DNA of 29,840 nucleotides, from positions 1 through 29,840 of the forward strand of contig DKWE01000046.1 in the NCBI GenBank assembly GCA_002491565.1. Direction: 5' to 3'. The notes under the pieces are model-generated. The model had not been told where the DNA came from and did not search any database. It saw only the letters and a program-made list of their open reading frames with translations. Position 1 is the stretch's first letter; every line of letters starts with the position of its first letter. This DNA is from Lachnospiraceae bacterium UBA7160 (GTDB lineage Bacteria; Bacillota; Clostridia; Lachnospirales; Lachnospiraceae). Below are positions 21,959 to 29,840 of this stretch, piece by piece. The position numbers and the translations under genes are program-made.

Positions 21959-24182
21959 ACGGCGTAACGATCTCCTCGCACGCGGCAGGAACTGCGCTGT
22001 GCGGGAAGCGGACGTAGACTTTAAAGAGGTCGCCATCAGTTACAATGGCAAACGTACCGCCCTGCAGCTCCGTAAAGCTCCGCACAATCGCAAGGCCAAG
22101 ACCGCTTCCCTCTGTATTTCGCGCTTTGTCCCCGCGCACAAAACGTTCTGCAAGATAGCTGCTGTCCTCCTCCAGCTCTGCCTCGGAGGTATTTTTTACT
22201 AAAATCTCTGCTGCGTTCTCTGTTTCACGCAGCGTTACCCATGCACGGGTGCCGGCAAGTGCGTATTTCGAAACATTGACGAGCAGATTTTCCAGAATAC
22301 GATAGGTTTTCTCTGCGTCAAGCCAGAGCAGTACCCGCCCTTCCGGAGTCTGGACACGACAGTCGATCTGTGCTTCCGCCAGGCGGTCCTCCTGCTCCAG
22401 CACAGCCTGACGCACCATCTCTGCGAGATCCACCTGCCTCTTTTCCAGCTTGATCGTTCCGCTCGCCGCCTTGCTCACCTCAAAGAGATCCTCGATCAAT
22501 TTCTTCAACCTCATGGACTTCCGGTCCAGGATGTCGATATAGCTCCGCCGTTCCTCCGGCGTGACGGATTCGTCCTTCAGCAGATTTACATAGGTGATGA
22601 TGGCCGTAAGCGGTGTTTTGAGATCGTGTGAGACATTTGTGATCAGCTCTACCTTCATATTCTGGCTGCGTGCCTCCTCTTCCACCGCTCTGGAAAAGCC
22701 TTCCTTCACCTTCGCAAGCTCCTCGCCAAGCGGTGTGAAAATGCCGAAGTCTCCTGTTACTTCCGCACGCAGATCCCCCTGTGCCATCTGGCTTGTCACC
22801 TCCAGAAGCGCTTCATAATTTTTCCGCACCTTCTCCAGATACCTGCGCAGCAGGAAGAACAGCAGTACGGAGTAAATGATCAGCCCCAAAATACCCACAA
22901 ACCACACCGCGCAGCACAGACTCAGCAGCAAAAAATTCAGGACCACGATCCGAAGCAGCCAGCGATCTGTGCCATCGTTCAGATCAACATTCCGGATGCT
23001 GTCCCAGAACCGGTGCAGTGTGCGCAGGATGGCCGTGCGGATCCGGTCCAGATTTTTCAGGATCCAGGAACGCTCCTTCAAGAAGTGTACAATTCCGAGT
23101 ACCTGTATCTGCAGCAGCACCTGCACGGAGAGGAACCATACTCCAAAGAGACCAAAGTAGGCCCCAAAATGTCGAACCGTCTGAAAGGTCCCCTGATAAT
23201 TGAATGTATAATTATAACAAAAATCAACAGCCAGCTCATAACCTGCCAAAATCAGAATCACCCCGGCAATCGCCGCTTCCACCGGTATCCGCTTCAGATA
23301 AAGCTGCTCCTCATCCCGCATGCGGCGAAATGGCAGAAATAGCCACACCGCAACTGCGATCACTGCCAGCAGTACCAGATACCAGACTCCTGTAGTGGCC
23401 TGAATTGCACGATACCGTTCCATCATCGTCAAGTTCTCCACTCCCCGGTCTGTTCTTGACACGTAACACTCCGGGTTCGGAGAATACACATAGATCGACA
23501 CGTTTTTCGGCTGTCCCAGTAAAGATGCATGCATATCGGCAACACCAATCCAGGAGAGAAAACGCCGCTTTGTCAGACCCTGGATCTCCCTGGTCTCAAA
23601 CACGAATCCGTCTGCATTCTGCATTGCCTCTATCATGAGGCTCTCTTCCTCATCGTACCTCAGCTTCAGGAAAAAGATACCCTCATTTTCTTCGTAGAAT
23701 TCCAGATTTTCCACTGCATTTGTATAAACTGTACCGCTCTTCGTATCTTTGATCCGGTATTTGATCTCATACTCTTCCATCAGAGAGCCAAAGACAGAAT
23801 ACCAGGCTGCAAAATTTGTGTCAAAAAATTCATAATCTCCCGCGCTGCGTGTGCTCTCTGACAGAAACAATTCTGAGGGCTGCAGCGGCCGCTGCTGGAT
23901 CTTCTGCTGCAGCTCCCAGTACATCCCATAGCTCCCTGCGTAAATATAGCGCAGAAAGCTTTTCAGATTCATCTCCGGGTCACTATTGTAATTTGGCCAG
24001 GACTGATACTGGTCTGCCTCCTCCGTCCATTCATACTGTTCTTCCGTACTGCCGTTCATCTCGGATACTGCAGAATCGTACGACATCATCATCGCGAAGG
24101 AACACACTGCCAGAAGCAGAAGTCCCCATCGCAACCAGCTTCTGAACTGTTTTCTCTCACTGCTTTTCAATTTTATAGCCAA
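21957..24182 (-). CDS. Large multi-span sensor histidine kinase
   Basis: Membrane sensor of a two-component system, partner of the adjoining regulator. The 741-residue product has a first span (about 17-34), a large extracytoplasmic domain (about 35-262) and then about five more hydrophobic segments (near 264-284, 302-320, 338-365 and 408-446). A HAMP-like linker (about 447-500) precedes the HisKA phosphoacceptor in NVSHDLKTPLTAI (His519). The ATPase domain has NLLVNVSKYA (N box) and GSGLGLAI (about 692-699). The soluble kinase core resembles VanS-type enzymes, but the extra spans are not standard. It overlaps the regulator gene by 26 bases. The start is uncertain: TTG at 24182 abuts GGGGAG, while TTG at 24170 has a 12-base spacing. 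Confidence 0.92.
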   Translation of the reverse strand: MAIKLKSSERKQFRSWLRWGLLLLAVCSFAMMMSYDSAVSEMNGSTEEQYEWTEEADQYQSWPNYNSDPEMNLKSFLRYIYAGSYGMYWELQQKIQQRPLQPSELFLSESTRSAGDYEFFDTNFAAWYSVFGSLMEEYEIKYRIKDTKSGTVYTNAVENLEFYEENEGIFFLKLRYDEEESLMIEAMQNADGFVFETREIQGLTKRRFLSWIGVADMHASLLGQPKNVSIYVYSPNPECYVSRTDRGVENLTMMERYRAIQATTGVWYLVLLAVIAVAVWLFLPFRRMRDEEQLYLKRIPVEAAIAGVILILAGYELAVDFCYNYTFNYQGTFQTVRHFGAYFGLFGVWFLSVQVLLQIQVLGIVHFLKERSWILKNLDRIRTAILRTLHRFWDSIRNVDLNDGTDRWLLRIVVLNFLLLSLCCAVWFVGILGLIIYSVLLFFLLRRYLEKVRKNYEALLEVTSQMAQGDLRAEVTGDFGIFTPLGEELAKVKEGFSRAVEEEARSQNMKVELITNVSHDLKTPLTAIITYVNLLKDESVTPEERRSYIDILDRKSMRLKKLIEDLFEVSKAASGTIKLEKRQVDLAEMVRQAVLEQEDRLAEAQIDCRVQTPEGRVLLWLDAEKTYRILENLLVNVSKYALAGTRAWVTLRETENAAEILVKNTSEAELEEDSSYLAERFVRGDKARNTEGSGLGLAIVRSFTELQGGTFAIVTDGDLFKVYVRFPHSAVPAACEEIVTP

Positions 24183-24858
24183 CTCCCCACACCACCTTCA
24201 CATATTTCGGATTTTTCGGATCTACCTCAATCTTCGCACGGATATGCCGGATATGTACCATAATGGTCTCCGTCGCGATCGCCTTCTCATTCCAGACACG
24301 CTCGTAGATTTCTTCGGCGGAAAAGACACGGCCGGGACTTTTCATCAGGAGTGCCAGAATCTTGAATTCCAGGGGTGTCAATGTCACTGGCTCTCCGTCA
24401 ACACTCACCTCCTTCGTCTCCTCGTTCAGCTCCAGCCCTCCGATGGCGTATACATGCTCCCGGTTCTGCCGCCCCGCCATTTTCAGATAGCGGGCATACC
24501 GCCGCAGATGGGAATTTACACGCGCGAGCAGCTCCATCGGCGCAAATGGCTTCGTCACATAATCATCGGCTCCGATATTCAGCCCAGTCACCTTATCGAT
24601 CTCCTCTGATTTTGCTGACAGCATAATCACCGGAAAATCAAACTTTTCCCGCAGCTTCAGTGTCATCGTAATTCCATCCATCACCGGCATCATGATATCC
24701 ACGATAGCCAGGTGGATTTCTACCTTTTCGAGAATCGCCAGTCCTTCCCTCCCGTTGCTTGCCTTATAGACAACGTAACCCTGATTTTTCAGATAGATTC
24801 CGACCCCATCTAAAATCTCCCGGTCGTCCTCTACCACCAGTATGTGATACGGTTTCAT
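24157..24858 (-). CDS. OmpR/PhoB-family response regulator
   Basis: DNA-binding output of the two-component system. The 233-residue product has an N-terminal receiver domain with acidic pocket DD (11-12), phosphoacceptor Asp54 in AIVDIMMPVMDG, the conserved Ser/Thr in MLSAKSE, and Lys103 in DDYVTKPF. A C-terminal winged helix follows (about 130-230, ending VWGVGYKIEK), with LTPLEFKILALLMKSPGRVF and ETIMVHIRHIRAKIE as recognition region. ATG 24858 has GGAGGGAG upstream. It overlaps the kinase gene, so both are made from one transcript. The closest group by eye is VanR/PhoB-like; the neighbouring Na/Pi gene is separated by a terminator, so a phosphate role is only speculative. Confidence 0.95.
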   Translation of the reverse strand: MKPYHILVVEDDREILDGVGIYLKNQGYVVYKASNGREGLAILEKVEIHLAIVDIMMPVMDGITMTLKLREKFDFPVIMLSAKSEEIDKVTGLNIGADDYVTKPFAPMELLARVNSHLRRYARYLKMAGRQNREHVYAIGGLELNEETKEVSVDGEPVTLTPLEFKILALLMKSPGRVFSAEEIYERVWNEKAIATETIMVHIRHIRAKIEVDPKNPKYVKVVWGVGYKIEKQ

Positions 24859-25064
24859 ACTCTCCCTCCTGCTTCATCCTGCACAGACTTTGTTCAAGCC
24901 TGCGATGCTGTTACACCCGCCTCAGCAAAGCAGACCGGAGTTCTATCCCTCCGGCCAGCGTTATACAGCCTCCGTCATTAACCAGACCAAGCGCGCTGGT
25001 GCAATATTCGTATGCACGGCTGTACAGGGGCAGCTGTTTCACAGCTCTTGTTCTTATCATACCA
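24859..25064 (-). promoter_or_regulatory. Promoter and long leader of the two-component operon
   Basis: An extended -10, TG-G-TATGAT (25056-25064), is present without a clear -35. The start point would be near 25049, giving a leader of about 190 bases. This leader can form an AGCTGT/ACAGCT hairpin close to its 5' end and a CCGGAG/CTCCGG hairpin (24935-24954). No T-tract follows and no riboswitch class was recognised. Confidence 0.45.
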
Positions 25065-25132
25065 CAGAATACAGAAAAAGTGAGTTCTCTGAGCCGGAAA
25101 AACAGCAAAAGAATATCGAAAGAATTCCGAAA

Positions 25133-25177
25133 GAAAAGGCTGCCGCACGTCTGCATTCTGCTTTCGTGCGGCAGCCT
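25133..25177 (-). terminator. Terminator of the Na/Pi cotransporter gene
   Basis: A perfect 13-bp stem AGGCTGCCGCACG/CGTGCGGCAGCCT (25165-25177 with 25137-25149) is followed on the minus strand by TTTTC. It lies 70 bases after the stop codon at 25247 and ahead of the two-component promoter. Confidence 0.88.
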
Positions 25178-25246
25178 CTTCCTGGTAAACGCATTGCCCA
25201 AATGACAATACCAAAAGAATTCTTGTGCTGATATATCATTGCCCGG

Positions 25247-26884
25247 CTAATTCTTCTCCCGGTACGCCAGCATGGACTCGCTCCCGCTTGCCTCTGCAAT
25301 GTTCATCACATGGTTGACAATTCGCGTAAAACTGTTCAGCGCCTCTACAAATGTCAGCCCCTGCTCAAACGTACACCGCTTCTCCTGCAGACGCTGCATA
25401 TGATGTGTCTGGAACTTCGCCACGTATTTCATGATCATACGTTCCTTTAGCTTCAGGTTCATCCAAGTCTCCGTTGTCAGCTGCTGTGCATGGAAAATTT
25501 CCATCGTCTCTCCAAGCAGCTCCATATCCAGCCGGTAGACCTCACGCAGTTCCTCCTTTGCGTGCTCCGAATAGCCCTGCCCGATTTCCACGCTCTTCTC
25601 TGTCTGCATAAGAATCTTGATAGCGTGGTCCCCAATCTGCTCCAGGTCATTGATCACATGGAACACACAGCCCATATAATGTGATACCGTCGGCGGAAGC
25701 TGCTGCGCATTGACCGTCGTGATATAATCCGTGATCTCAGAAGCCAGGTAATCGACGATCTGCTCACGCTCACGGATCGTATTCGCAGACATGATATCCT
25801 TCTCAATCAGCCCCTCCGCTGCGTCTGCGATGTTCTGTTTTACGATATTCGCCATACGTTCCACTTCCTTGCCAACCTGCAGGGACATAACGGCCGGTGA
25901 GCCTACCATGTTTGGATCGATATACTCGAAGCGGAATGCACTCTCGTGCGCCTGCTTCGGGATAATCCGGTACGTCCACTTAACAACAAGATTGACCATC
26001 GGCAGCAACAGGATACCTGTAACTACTTTGAAAATAATATGATACAATGCTACCTGAAATACCGGACTCGGCACCATCCGCTCAAGGATCTCGGTCAGCG
26101 GAGTCAGCATCGTGAGCGGCATAAATAAAATTGCTCCGACAATATTGAATATAAGATAAATGCATGCAGCGCGCTTTGCGTTATTCTTTGCATTCAGCGC
26201 GGAAAGAAGTGGCGGTGTCGAAGAACCGACATTGATACCGCAGATCACAAAAGCGGCAAAATACAGCGGCATCAGACCCTGCATCGCCAGTGCCTGCAGC
26301 ACACCGACTGCTGCAGAAGAGCTCTGAATCACTGCACAGAGCACGACGCCGACAAGAAAGCCAAGCAGCGGATTCTTCGCATTTAAGATGAACTCCTGGA
26401 ATACTGCAGAATCCTTCAAAGGCGACATCGCGGAGCTCATTGAATGGAGACCCTGGAATAAAATACCAAAACCAAGAATCACCTGTCCAACATACTTCGT
26501 GCGCTTCTTCTTCGCATAGAGCATTAACACTGCTCCGATGCAAATACAGATCGGCGCAATTCCGGATACATCCAGCGCGATCAGTACACTCGTGATCGTG
26601 GTTCCGATATTCGCACCAAAAATGACACCCGTCGCCTGCGCAAGATCCATAATCTCTGCATTGATAAAACCCATCACCATGACGGTGGTTGCAGAAGACG
26701 ATTGAATCACGACCGTTACCAGCGCACCCAGCAGAAAGCCTATAAACCTGTTCCGTGTAAGCTTCTCCAGCAAGTCCTTCATCTTAGGACCAGCTGCGAG
26801 CTCCAGACCTTCGCCCATATACTTCATTCCAAACAGGAATGCGCCAAGCCCGCCCAGCAATGCGATAATACTACTTATCCCCAT
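25247..26884 (-). CDS. Na/Pi cotransporter family protein with PhoU-like tail
   Basis: This is a membrane phosphate transporter of the NptA/SLC34 (YjbB) group. The 545-residue product has about nine hydrophobic segments in residues 1-310. The inverted-repeat hallmark occurs twice, as QSSSATT (61-67) and QSSSAAV (187-193), as does the GANIGTT/GINVGSS motif. Residues about 340-540 form a PhoU-like helical domain, common in Firmicutes members and thought to control activity. The ATG at 26884 has a modest GGAAGAG site about eight bases upstream; a better AAAGGAGG further upstream is too distant. It is a single-gene unit. The promoter at 26941-26949 carries an 11-bp tandem repeat resembling a Pho box, suggesting induction on phosphate limitation. 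Confidence 0.93.
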   Translation of the reverse strand: MGISSIIALLGGLGAFLFGMKYMGEGLELAAGPKMKDLLEKLTRNRFIGFLLGALVTVVIQSSSATTVMVMGFINAEIMDLAQATGVIFGANIGTTITSVLIALDVSGIAPICICIGAVLMLYAKKKRTKYVGQVILGFGILFQGLHSMSSAMSPLKDSAVFQEFILNAKNPLLGFLVGVVLCAVIQSSSAAVGVLQALAMQGLMPLYFAAFVICGINVGSSTPPLLSALNAKNNAKRAACIYLIFNIVGAILFMPLTMLTPLTEILERMVPSPVFQVALYHIIFKVVTGILLLPMVNLVVKWTYRIIPKQAHESAFRFEYIDPNMVGSPAVMSLQVGKEVERMANIVKQNIADAAEGLIEKDIMSANTIREREQIVDYLASEITDYITTVNAQQLPPTVSHYMGCVFHVINDLEQIGDHAIKILMQTEKSVEIGQGYSEHAKEELREVYRLDMELLGETMEIFHAQQLTTETWMNLKLKERMIMKYVAKFQTHHMQRLQEKRCTFEQGLTFVEALNSFTRIVNHVMNIAEASGSESMLAYREKN

Positions 26885-26940
26885 AACTAATCTCTTCCGG
26901 GAACCTTGTCCCTTCCTCCTTTTGCGGCAAATTTCAACAG

Positions 26941-26987
26941 ATTATAGCATAACACAAAATAAAACGGAATGCAAAAGGAATGTAAAA
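26941..26987 (-). promoter_or_regulatory. Na/Pi promoter with Pho-box-like tandem repeat
   Basis: An extended -10, TGC-TATAAT (26941-26949), has no good -35. Instead two head-to-tail 11-mers, TTTTACATTCC (26977-26987) and TTTTGCATTCC (26966-26976), cover the -35 region. The 11-bp period and TTTACA/TTTGCA cores fit the PhoP-type consensus of TTAACA-like repeats. Confidence 0.6.
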
Positions 26988-27100
26988 TTTTTGTTATGAG
27001 CAGGTAAAATTCACTGTTCCCGGCTCATCCGGCCGTGAACAGCCGCGTAATGCTACATGAAAACGTCTCATGAGACATTGGATATGCAAACTGTAACAAA
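26988..27100. other. Intergenic stretch with two inverted repeats
   Basis: No gene was found. It holds an imperfect 10-bp hairpin (CTGTTC/GAACAG with CGGC/GCCG, 27014-27042) without a T-tract, and a perfect 12-bp palindrome GTCTCATGAGAC (27065-27076). Both lie between the Na/Pi promoter and the terminator of the HAD gene. The stretch from 27148 to 27313 shows no feature. Confidence 0.5.
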
Positions 27101-27147
27101 TCAAAGCCCCGCTGCAAGCAACGGGTTATCCAGCTTGCAGCAGGGGC
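27101..27147 (-). terminator. Terminator of the HAD hydrolase gene
   Basis: GCTGCAAGC/GCTTGCAGC and GCCCC/GGGGC form a 14-bp stem with one bulged base (27133-27147 with 27106-27119). On the minus strand it is followed by TTTGATTTG. It lies about 165 bases beyond the stop codon, a long 3' trailer. Confidence 0.75.
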
Positions 27148-27313
27148 CTGGTCTGCACTTCGCTCTATTCGGTGCAAAATGTGTACCGCCGGCACGCAGC
27201 ACCGCCAAATCTCCACACAAGGCAAACCTGGCTACTTTGCTCGTTGCTCATGGAAGTAAACGGCCGACACCTATCCATTAGCTCAGTATTTCTCAAGTGC
27301 CACCTCCATTTGC

Positions 27314-28006
27314 TCAGAACTTCCCAAGTACCTCCTCAATCTCCCAGAGACTGCGGATCTCGCAATCAAGCCGGACGCCAGCTGTATTTTCTTTTCCATG
27401 CGGATTATACCAGCAGCAGCGGATCCCTGCGTTATTTCCACCTCTCATATCACTGGTCAGAGAGTCTCCGACGATCAGAATCCCCTCTTTCGGAACACCG
27501 CGCAATTCCTCCAAAATCGGCGTAAAAAAGCCAATTCCAGGCTTTTCCACCCCGATCTCATCCGAAATGAACACGCCATCCATATACGCAAAAAGCCCGG
27601 ATCCTTCCAGTTTGTTTCGCTGTGCCTCGACTGTTCCGTTTGTCACCACATACTGTCTGTATTTTCCATGCAGCTTCTGACACAGGGCAATGGAATTTTC
27701 ATTTTCAAAAAAGTCCTGGCCGAGCTTTTTCTGGTAGGATTCATTCAATGCGCCGATGTCCGGACAGTAGATCCCTTCCTGCTCAAAAAAAGTGCGGAAT
27801 CTCCCGGTCAGGACCTCCTGCTTTGTCAACTCTCCCCGCTCCAGTGCCTCCCAGTGCAGGCGATTGATCTCCGAATAGCGGTGAAGCATCGCATCATCAC
27901 AGCCGTAAAACCCAATTTCTTCCAGACATGCACGAATTCCATGCCATTCTGATTTTTCAAAATCCAGTAGTGTCCCGTCAACATCCCACAAAATCGCCTG
28001 TATCAT
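27314..28006 (-). CDS. yjjG: YjjG-like HAD family nucleotidase
   Basis: YjjG-type HAD enzymes dephosphorylate nucleoside monophosphates, including non-canonical pyrimidines. The 230-residue product has all four HAD motifs: DVDGTLLDF (8-16), VTNGT, the lysine in VEKPGIGFF and GDSLTSDMRGG. The segment NAGIRCCWYNPHGK after motif IV is characteristic of YjjG (TIGR02254), and the alpha-helical cap lies between motifs I and II. The ATG at 28006 has GGAAGG upstream. It follows the FliB-like gene by 113 bases in the same direction with no terminator between, so the two may share a transcript. Substrate preference is inferred from family resemblance. Confidence 0.9.
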   Translation of the reverse strand: MIQAILWDVDGTLLDFEKSEWHGIRACLEEIGFYGCDDAMLHRYSEINRLHWEALERGELTKQEVLTGRFRTFFEQEGIYCPDIGALNESYQKKLGQDFFENENSIALCQKLHGKYRQYVVTNGTVEAQRNKLEGSGLFAYMDGVFISDEIGVEKPGIGFFTPILEELRGVPKEGILIVGDSLTSDMRGGNNAGIRCCWYNPHGKENTAGVRLDCEIRSLWEIEEVLGKF

Positions 28007-28119
28007 TCTATTTTCCTTCCATATTCGAAATCCAGCTATCTGATTTTATAGAAAGCACTGTTTGAAACTTTCTGTTCATGCTCCATGAGACCAGAGTCAC
28101 AAGGACAGAATCCTCATTT

Positions 28120-29388
28120 TCATCCTCGCAGCAGCAATACAAGCAGCGAATGGAATTGTGCCTCTTTCCATTCCCCCATCATACCTTCCAGCGCCACAAG
28201 ATTGGGGTCGGAATGCTCCAGTTCTCTGGAATACCTCCAGGCAAGCCGCGCGCGGTCCTCCAAGGTCAGCGCACCATCCTGACAAATCCATTCTGCCAGA
28301 GCAAGCTCCTGCAAAATCAAAATACTCGTCACTGCCATCTGCACCTTACGCAACGCATCTCCATCATAGACCGCGCCACAAAAATAGGTAAACAGGAAAT
28401 ACACCAGAATCTGTTCATACTCTGTCTCCCAATCAGAGAGCAGCCTCCGAAAGCTCCAGTCACGCTCCAGATACTTCTGACAGCCATCCCCATACAAGGC
28501 TCTGCGCCATCTCTGGAGATCCTCCGTCCATGCAGAATCAAGCACCTCGAAATCCCTCAGATAATCGAGCTGTCTCCACTTCAGGGACAGCAGCTCTTCC
28601 AGGCAGGCAGCTGCTGTCTTCTGTTTGCATCCCGTATTCTCTGCTTCCTCTGCCCTTCGTATCTCACGCATTTTCCATGTGTCTCTAACCCCAATGTCCC
28701 TCTCTGGCATTTGAGTTAAATATTCGGAAGTGAATGCTTCTAGTTTCTGCTCCAGACATGCATCTGCCCCTGCTCTGCGGTATCTGGTAAGTACCTCCTC
28801 CACTTCAAAAAGCCGCCGCGTATCAATACGGTTCTGTATGTCGTGCGCCAAAGCAAGCAGCTTCGCCATCCGCATACGCAGGCTGCAGCTGCGGTCCTGT
28901 GCTATAGCTATCATCACCGCACGGCTATCCTGCAGCGCAGAGTACAGCAGATCATCAAAATCTTCTTCCTGTTCCGTGCGCCCTCTCTCAACCGTGCAGA
29001 ACCGTACCGGGTCCTTTTTCCCAAGAATAAGTCTTGCAACTTCCGGACAGGACAAGGACAGTGAAATCTCCCGCTCATTTTCATAGACTTCAATATGCTT
29101 CGGATAAGTCCTGCAGGTGTGACACATCAGCTCTTCTCCTGCTTCCAGATGGATATCACAGAGATTCTCCTCATTCAGAAATACACAACGTCTGTCATAC
29201 TGAAGAAATTTGCCTTCTTTCCAATCGATGGAATTTGCCAGTCTGCTTCCGAATCGGCCTGGATACGTCCGATATGCTTTTTTTGTCTTCTCATCAATCA
29301 TAATCTGCCAGCCCGCACAGCAGGTCTGCGGACAGCTGCCTGCAAGACAGCAAAACTGATTGTAATAATCTGGTATCGTATACCGCAT
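28120..29388 (-). CDS. fliB: FliB-like flagellin lysine N-methylase family protein
   Basis: FliB methylates lysines of flagellin, and the Salmonella enzyme is reported to carry an iron-sulfur cluster. The 422-residue product starts MRYTIPDYYNQFCCLAGSC, followed by PQTCCAGW; it then has RRCVFLNEENLCDIHLEAGE and LMCHTCRTYPK. This cysteine array, within the first 100 residues, is the family hallmark and is fully intact. The remaining 300 residues are mostly helical with no other motif recognised. The ATG at 29388 is chosen for GGAGGG upstream and for the family N-terminus; the frame extends 16 codons further. No flagellar gene is in the window, and FliB-like proteins are frequent in Clostridia, so the substrate may not be flagellin. 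Confidence 0.85.
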   Translation of the reverse strand: MRYTIPDYYNQFCCLAGSCPQTCCAGWQIMIDEKTKKAYRTYPGRFGSRLANSIDWKEGKFLQYDRRCVFLNEENLCDIHLEAGEELMCHTCRTYPKHIEVYENEREISLSLSCPEVARLILGKKDPVRFCTVERGRTEQEEDFDDLLYSALQDSRAVMIAIAQDRSCSLRMRMAKLLALAHDIQNRIDTRRLFEVEEVLTRYRRAGADACLEQKLEAFTSEYLTQMPERDIGVRDTWKMREIRRAEEAENTGCKQKTAAACLEELLSLKWRQLDYLRDFEVLDSAWTEDLQRWRRALYGDGCQKYLERDWSFRRLLSDWETEYEQILVYFLFTYFCGAVYDGDALRKVQMAVTSILILQELALAEWICQDGALTLEDRARLAWRYSRELEHSDPNLVALEGMMGEWKEAQFHSLLVLLLRG

Positions 29389-29573
29389 GCAATTCCCTCC
29401 GTTCTGATGCAGTTCCCAATATCCTCTGTATCCCAAGTATTCGCAATTCAGTCTGACAACCTTGCCCGATCACAGCTGAAATCACCTATGATAGCTCAAT
29501 ATAGCCTCATGCGTATAGGTCACACTATGTCCACCTGATTTCTTCAAAGAAACAGAAGATGTTGCAAAATCAT
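29389..29573. other. Intergenic stretch upstream of the FliB-like gene
   Basis: The GGAGGG binding site for 29388 lies here. A possible minus-strand promoter has TTGCGA and GATATT 17 bases apart (about 29414-29442), but it is not convincing. No gene or hairpin was seen. Confidence 0.3.
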
Positions 29574-29619
29574 AAAAAGCTGCCGCTCTAAGGCATCCTC
29601 TACCTTAGCGCGACAGCTT
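29574..29619 (-). terminator. Strong terminator after tRNA-Leu
   Basis: A 17-bp stem with one mismatch and one G-T pair (29603-29619 with 29577-29593) and a nine-base loop is followed on the minus strand by five T residues (29574-29578 overlap the stem base). It lies ten bases after the tRNA-Leu 3' end and closes the tRNA transcript. Confidence 0.9.
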
Positions 29620-29628
29620 AGCTTGCAG

Positions 29629-29714
29629 TGCCGCAGGCCGGGATCGAACCGGCACGGGTATCGCTACCCACGGGATTTTAAGTCCCGGGCGTCTGCCTGT
29701 TCCGCCACTGCGGC
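29629..29714 (-). tRNA. tRNA-Leu (anticodon UAA)
   Basis: The 86-base minus-strand sequence folds as a class II tRNA. The acceptor is GCCGCAG/CTGCGGC with discriminator A. The anticodon stem GGGA/TCCC holds loop CTTAAAA (anticodon TAA). The long variable arm has GGGTAGCGATACCC pairing, and the T arm contains GGTTCGATCC. The CCA end is not encoded. It follows tRNA-Asp by 59 bases. Confidence 0.95.
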
Positions 29715-29773
29715 ATACACTTTCGGATAATACAGAAGCACCAAACCAGCTATGCTTCTTCGGTGCTCCTTAA

Positions 29774-29840
29774 CGACCCAGACGAGACTCGAACTCGTGA
29801 CCTCCGCCGTGACAGGGCGGCGCTCTAACCAACTGAGCCA
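29774..29840 (-). tRNA. tRNA-Asp (anticodon GUC), cut by the window edge
   Basis: The minus strand shows the D arm (GCTC/GAGC), anticodon loop CTGTCAC (anticodon GTC), T arm with GTTCGAGT, the 3' acceptor strand CTGGGTC and discriminator G, as expected for tRNA-Asp. The seven bases of the 5' acceptor strand lie beyond 29840. CCA is not encoded. Confidence 0.93.

Noticed and set aside
21957..24858. Naming the two-component system PhoPR or VanRS
   Set aside because: Domain resemblance is generic to the OmpR group, the kinase layout is unusual, and a terminator separates it from the Na/Pi gene.
28050..28073. Inverted repeat AGAAAG/CTTTCT before the HAD gene as an operator
   Set aside because: Only 6 bp with a 12-base centre in AT-rich DNA; likely to occur by chance.

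Overview
The window looks like chromosomal DNA of a low-G+C Gram-positive anaerobe of the class Clostridia, most likely a Lachnospiraceae-type gut bacterium. The reasons are strong GGAGG-type ribosome binding sites, occasional TTG starts, HemZ-type coproporphyrinogen enzyme in an apt-rel operon, a HAAS/DUF1700 protein, a FliB-like protein, and Gram-positive envelope proteins with long acidic low-complexity linkers. This is inference from gene content; no rRNA is present to settle it. Almost every gene is on the minus strand; the only clear plus-strand gene is the DUF1294 protein at 11372-12661.

Layout, left to right. (1) 1-35 holds the first 11 codons of a minus-strand gene that reads like the start of a ParA-type ATPase, preceded by two tandem terminator-like hairpins and an AT-rich, gene-poor stretch with a 27-bp palindrome. 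This may be the edge of an integrated element. (2) 388-2450: rpsB-tsf with promoter, leader and terminator. (3) 2580-9454: a four-gene MacAB-like ABC export operon, transcribed adaptor 1, ATPase, adaptor 2, permease. Adaptor 2 is an 1116-residue chimera with about 700 residues of surface-protein-like modules inserted where the usual coiled-coil hairpin lies. Adaptor 1 ends in a Met/Gly/Asp repeat tail. (4) 9571-10986: glyA. (5) 11296-12661: the DUF1294 fusion protein, whose stop overlaps tail-to-tail with the next operon. (6) 12658-18582: apt, rel, an MBL-fold hydrolase, hemZ and a stand-alone HD-GYP protein. (7) 18588-19278: HAAS/DUF1700 membrane protein. (8) 19306-21897: an uncharacterised gene followed by cstA, behind a leader with a cre-like site and an intrinsic terminator. 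(9) 21918-25064: an OmpR-family regulator and a large multi-membrane-span histidine kinase. (10) 25133-26987: a Na/Pi cotransporter with a PhoU-like tail and a Pho-box-like direct repeat at its promoter. (11) 27101-29388: a YjjG-like HAD nucleotidase and a FliB-like protein. (12) 29574-29840: tRNA-Leu(UAA) and a truncated tRNA-Asp(GUC).

Most of the window is housekeeping. The strongest candidates for something not well described are the chimeric ABC adaptor with its Met-rich partner, the DUF1294 protein carrying a duplicated extracytoplasmic domain, and the regulated leaders of the cstA and Na/Pi genes. No transposase, CRISPR array or phage structural gene was seen.
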